64,000 bases of DNA from Aneurinibacillus sp. Ricciae_BoGa-3 (GTDB taxonomy: Bacteria; Bacillota; Bacilli; Aneurinibacillales; Aneurinibacillaceae): NCBI RefSeq assembly GCF_028421645.1, contig NZ_CP116887.1, positions 3,474,001 through 3,538,000 on the forward strand, in the 5' to 3' direction. The position numbers were made by a program, and so were the translations under genes. Below the pieces are notes generated by a model. It had not been told where the DNA came from. It ran no database searches and saw only the letters and a list, made by a program, of their open reading frames with translations. Shown piece by piece: positions 63,420 to 64,000 of this stretch (position 1 is the stretch's first letter; each line of letters begins with the position of its first letter).

Positions 63420-64000
63420 ATGCAGGAATTTCAAACCTGGGATAAACTAGGATTATTTCGTTCCGTGATTCTACTGGGCTTCTTTCTTTTTTTCAGCTGG
63501 TTGATTATTTCCGGAAACAGCATGCGTTATTTATCGCCGCTATTATCCCCATTTCTTTATTTTGGAGCCACTGGTTTTCTGCTTCTGACAATTGTCCAGG
63601 TTAGAAAGAGCCGGATACAGCATGGGGATGCTTGCGAATGCGGGCATAATCACCATCACCCGAACCAGCCTGCTTTCAAAAAAGGATTGTCTTACGGGCT
63701 CATTATATTGCCCCTCCTGTTGGCTGTAATCGTCCCTTATCAAGTTCCTGAAAGGGCTATTGCAGCGAAAAACAGCGCACCGTCCAGCGTAGAAGCGACT
63801 CCTTCTCGTTCTGTTCAGCCAGCAAACACCGATTCGGTTGATCCGAATGACCCTGTGCAGAAAGCTGCTTCTGAGTTAAAGAAAAAAGATAAAATTATCG
63901 TCAATGATGATAATTACTTCACCGTACTCAGTGTTTTTGATCAATACCCGGATGAACTTGTCGGCAAGAATATCCAAATGAGCGGAATGGTCTACGCGGA
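63420..64000 (+). CDS. YcgQ-like (TIGR03943) permease partner, partial
   Basis: The gene starts at ATG 63420, ten bases after the permease stop with GAGGT upstream, and continues past the window end (about 193 codons visible). Two N-terminal TM helices (FFLFFSWLIISG, YFGATGFLLL), a Cys/His cluster CECGHNHHH, a third TM helix (LIILPLLLAVIVPY), then an extracytoplasmic domain beginning near KIIVNDDNYF. It belongs to the family found next to DUF318 permeases. The Cys/His cluster is another hint of metal handling. Confidence 0.8.
   Translation, partial: MQEFQTWDKLGLFRSVILLGFFLFFSWLIISGNSMRYLSPLLSPFLYFGATGFLLLTIVQVRKSRIQHGDACECGHNHHHPNQPAFKKGLSYGLIILPLLLAVIVPYQVPERAIAAKNSAPSSVEATPSRSVQPANTDSVDPNDPVQKAASELKKKDKIIVNDDNYFTVLSVFDQYPDELVGKNIQMSGMVYA

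Noticed and set aside
1..64000. CRISPR arrays, tRNA or rRNA genes, transposases, phage genes, known riboswitches
   Set aside because: I scanned the intergenic regions for repeat-spacer patterns, cloverleaf ends and typical transposase motifs and found none that I could support.

Overview
The window comes from a low-to-moderate-GC Gram-positive bacterium, most likely an aerobic member of the Bacillales (Brevibacillus/Aneurinibacillus/Paenibacillus-like). Supporting signs are strong AGGAGG-type ribosome binding sites, frequent GTG and TTG starts, lipoprotein-type binding proteins of ABC and TRAP importers, and a GucD-type aldehyde dehydrogenase very like the Bacillus subtilis enzyme. The genus is an inference. 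About 40 of 49 genes lie on the minus strand. I see no rRNA, tRNA, CRISPR array, transposase or phage gene.

Region 1 (1-13.7 kb) is a sugar/polyol/uronate utilisation island. It holds the start of tagaturonate reductase (uxaB) and a minus-strand operon in the order LacI regulator, ribose-type ABC importer (ATPase, permease, lipoprotein), aldehyde dehydrogenase, iron alcohol dehydrogenase and IolB. A divergent M24-family hydrolase shares LacI-type operators with it. An MFS transporter and an IclR regulator follow.

Region 2 (13.9-28.8 kb) is the most interesting part. One operon encodes a HEAT-repeat membrane protein, a PgaC/BcsA-type processive glycosyltransferase, a response-regulator-like protein that lacks the phosphoacceptor Asp, and a large anchored glycosidase. 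A second operon encodes a polyprenyl-phosphate phosphoribosyltransferase (UbiA family), an SMR/ArnE-like flippase candidate, a divergent PAP2 phosphatase, a GT-C-like membrane glycosyltransferase and an extra GlmM. Both operons are preceded by the same 54-bp upstream element (43 of 54 positions identical). Three GH18-like secreted or anchored proteins sit around them. Together this looks like an undescribed Gram-positive exopolysaccharide system in which a lipid-linked pentofuranose (polyprenyl-P-ribose, analogous to mycobacterial decaprenyl-P-ribose/arabinose) decorates a polymer made by the synthase.

Region 3 (28.9-59.2 kb) is a large sugar-acid catabolic island. It carries an EamA exporter, SDR and zinc dehydrogenases, a LivKHMGF-type ABC importer, a hexuronate-type MFS importer, a fused DctQM TRAP importer with its DctP protein, D-galactonate dehydratase, an IlvD/Edd aldonate dehydratase, split UxaA, a KdaD-like dehydratase feeding alpha-ketoglutarate semialdehyde dehydrogenase, GarR, a LarA-like racemase, a U32-like TIM-barrel protein and an IclR regulator. 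A shared A/T-flanked palindrome lies in the promoters of at least three, probably four, of these units and is a good candidate for the IclR operator.

Region 4 (59.4-64 kb) has a bile-acid/sodium-symporter-family carrier, an Mrp-type P-loop Fe-S carrier, PsiE, and a YcgR/YcgQ-like permease pair cut by the window end.
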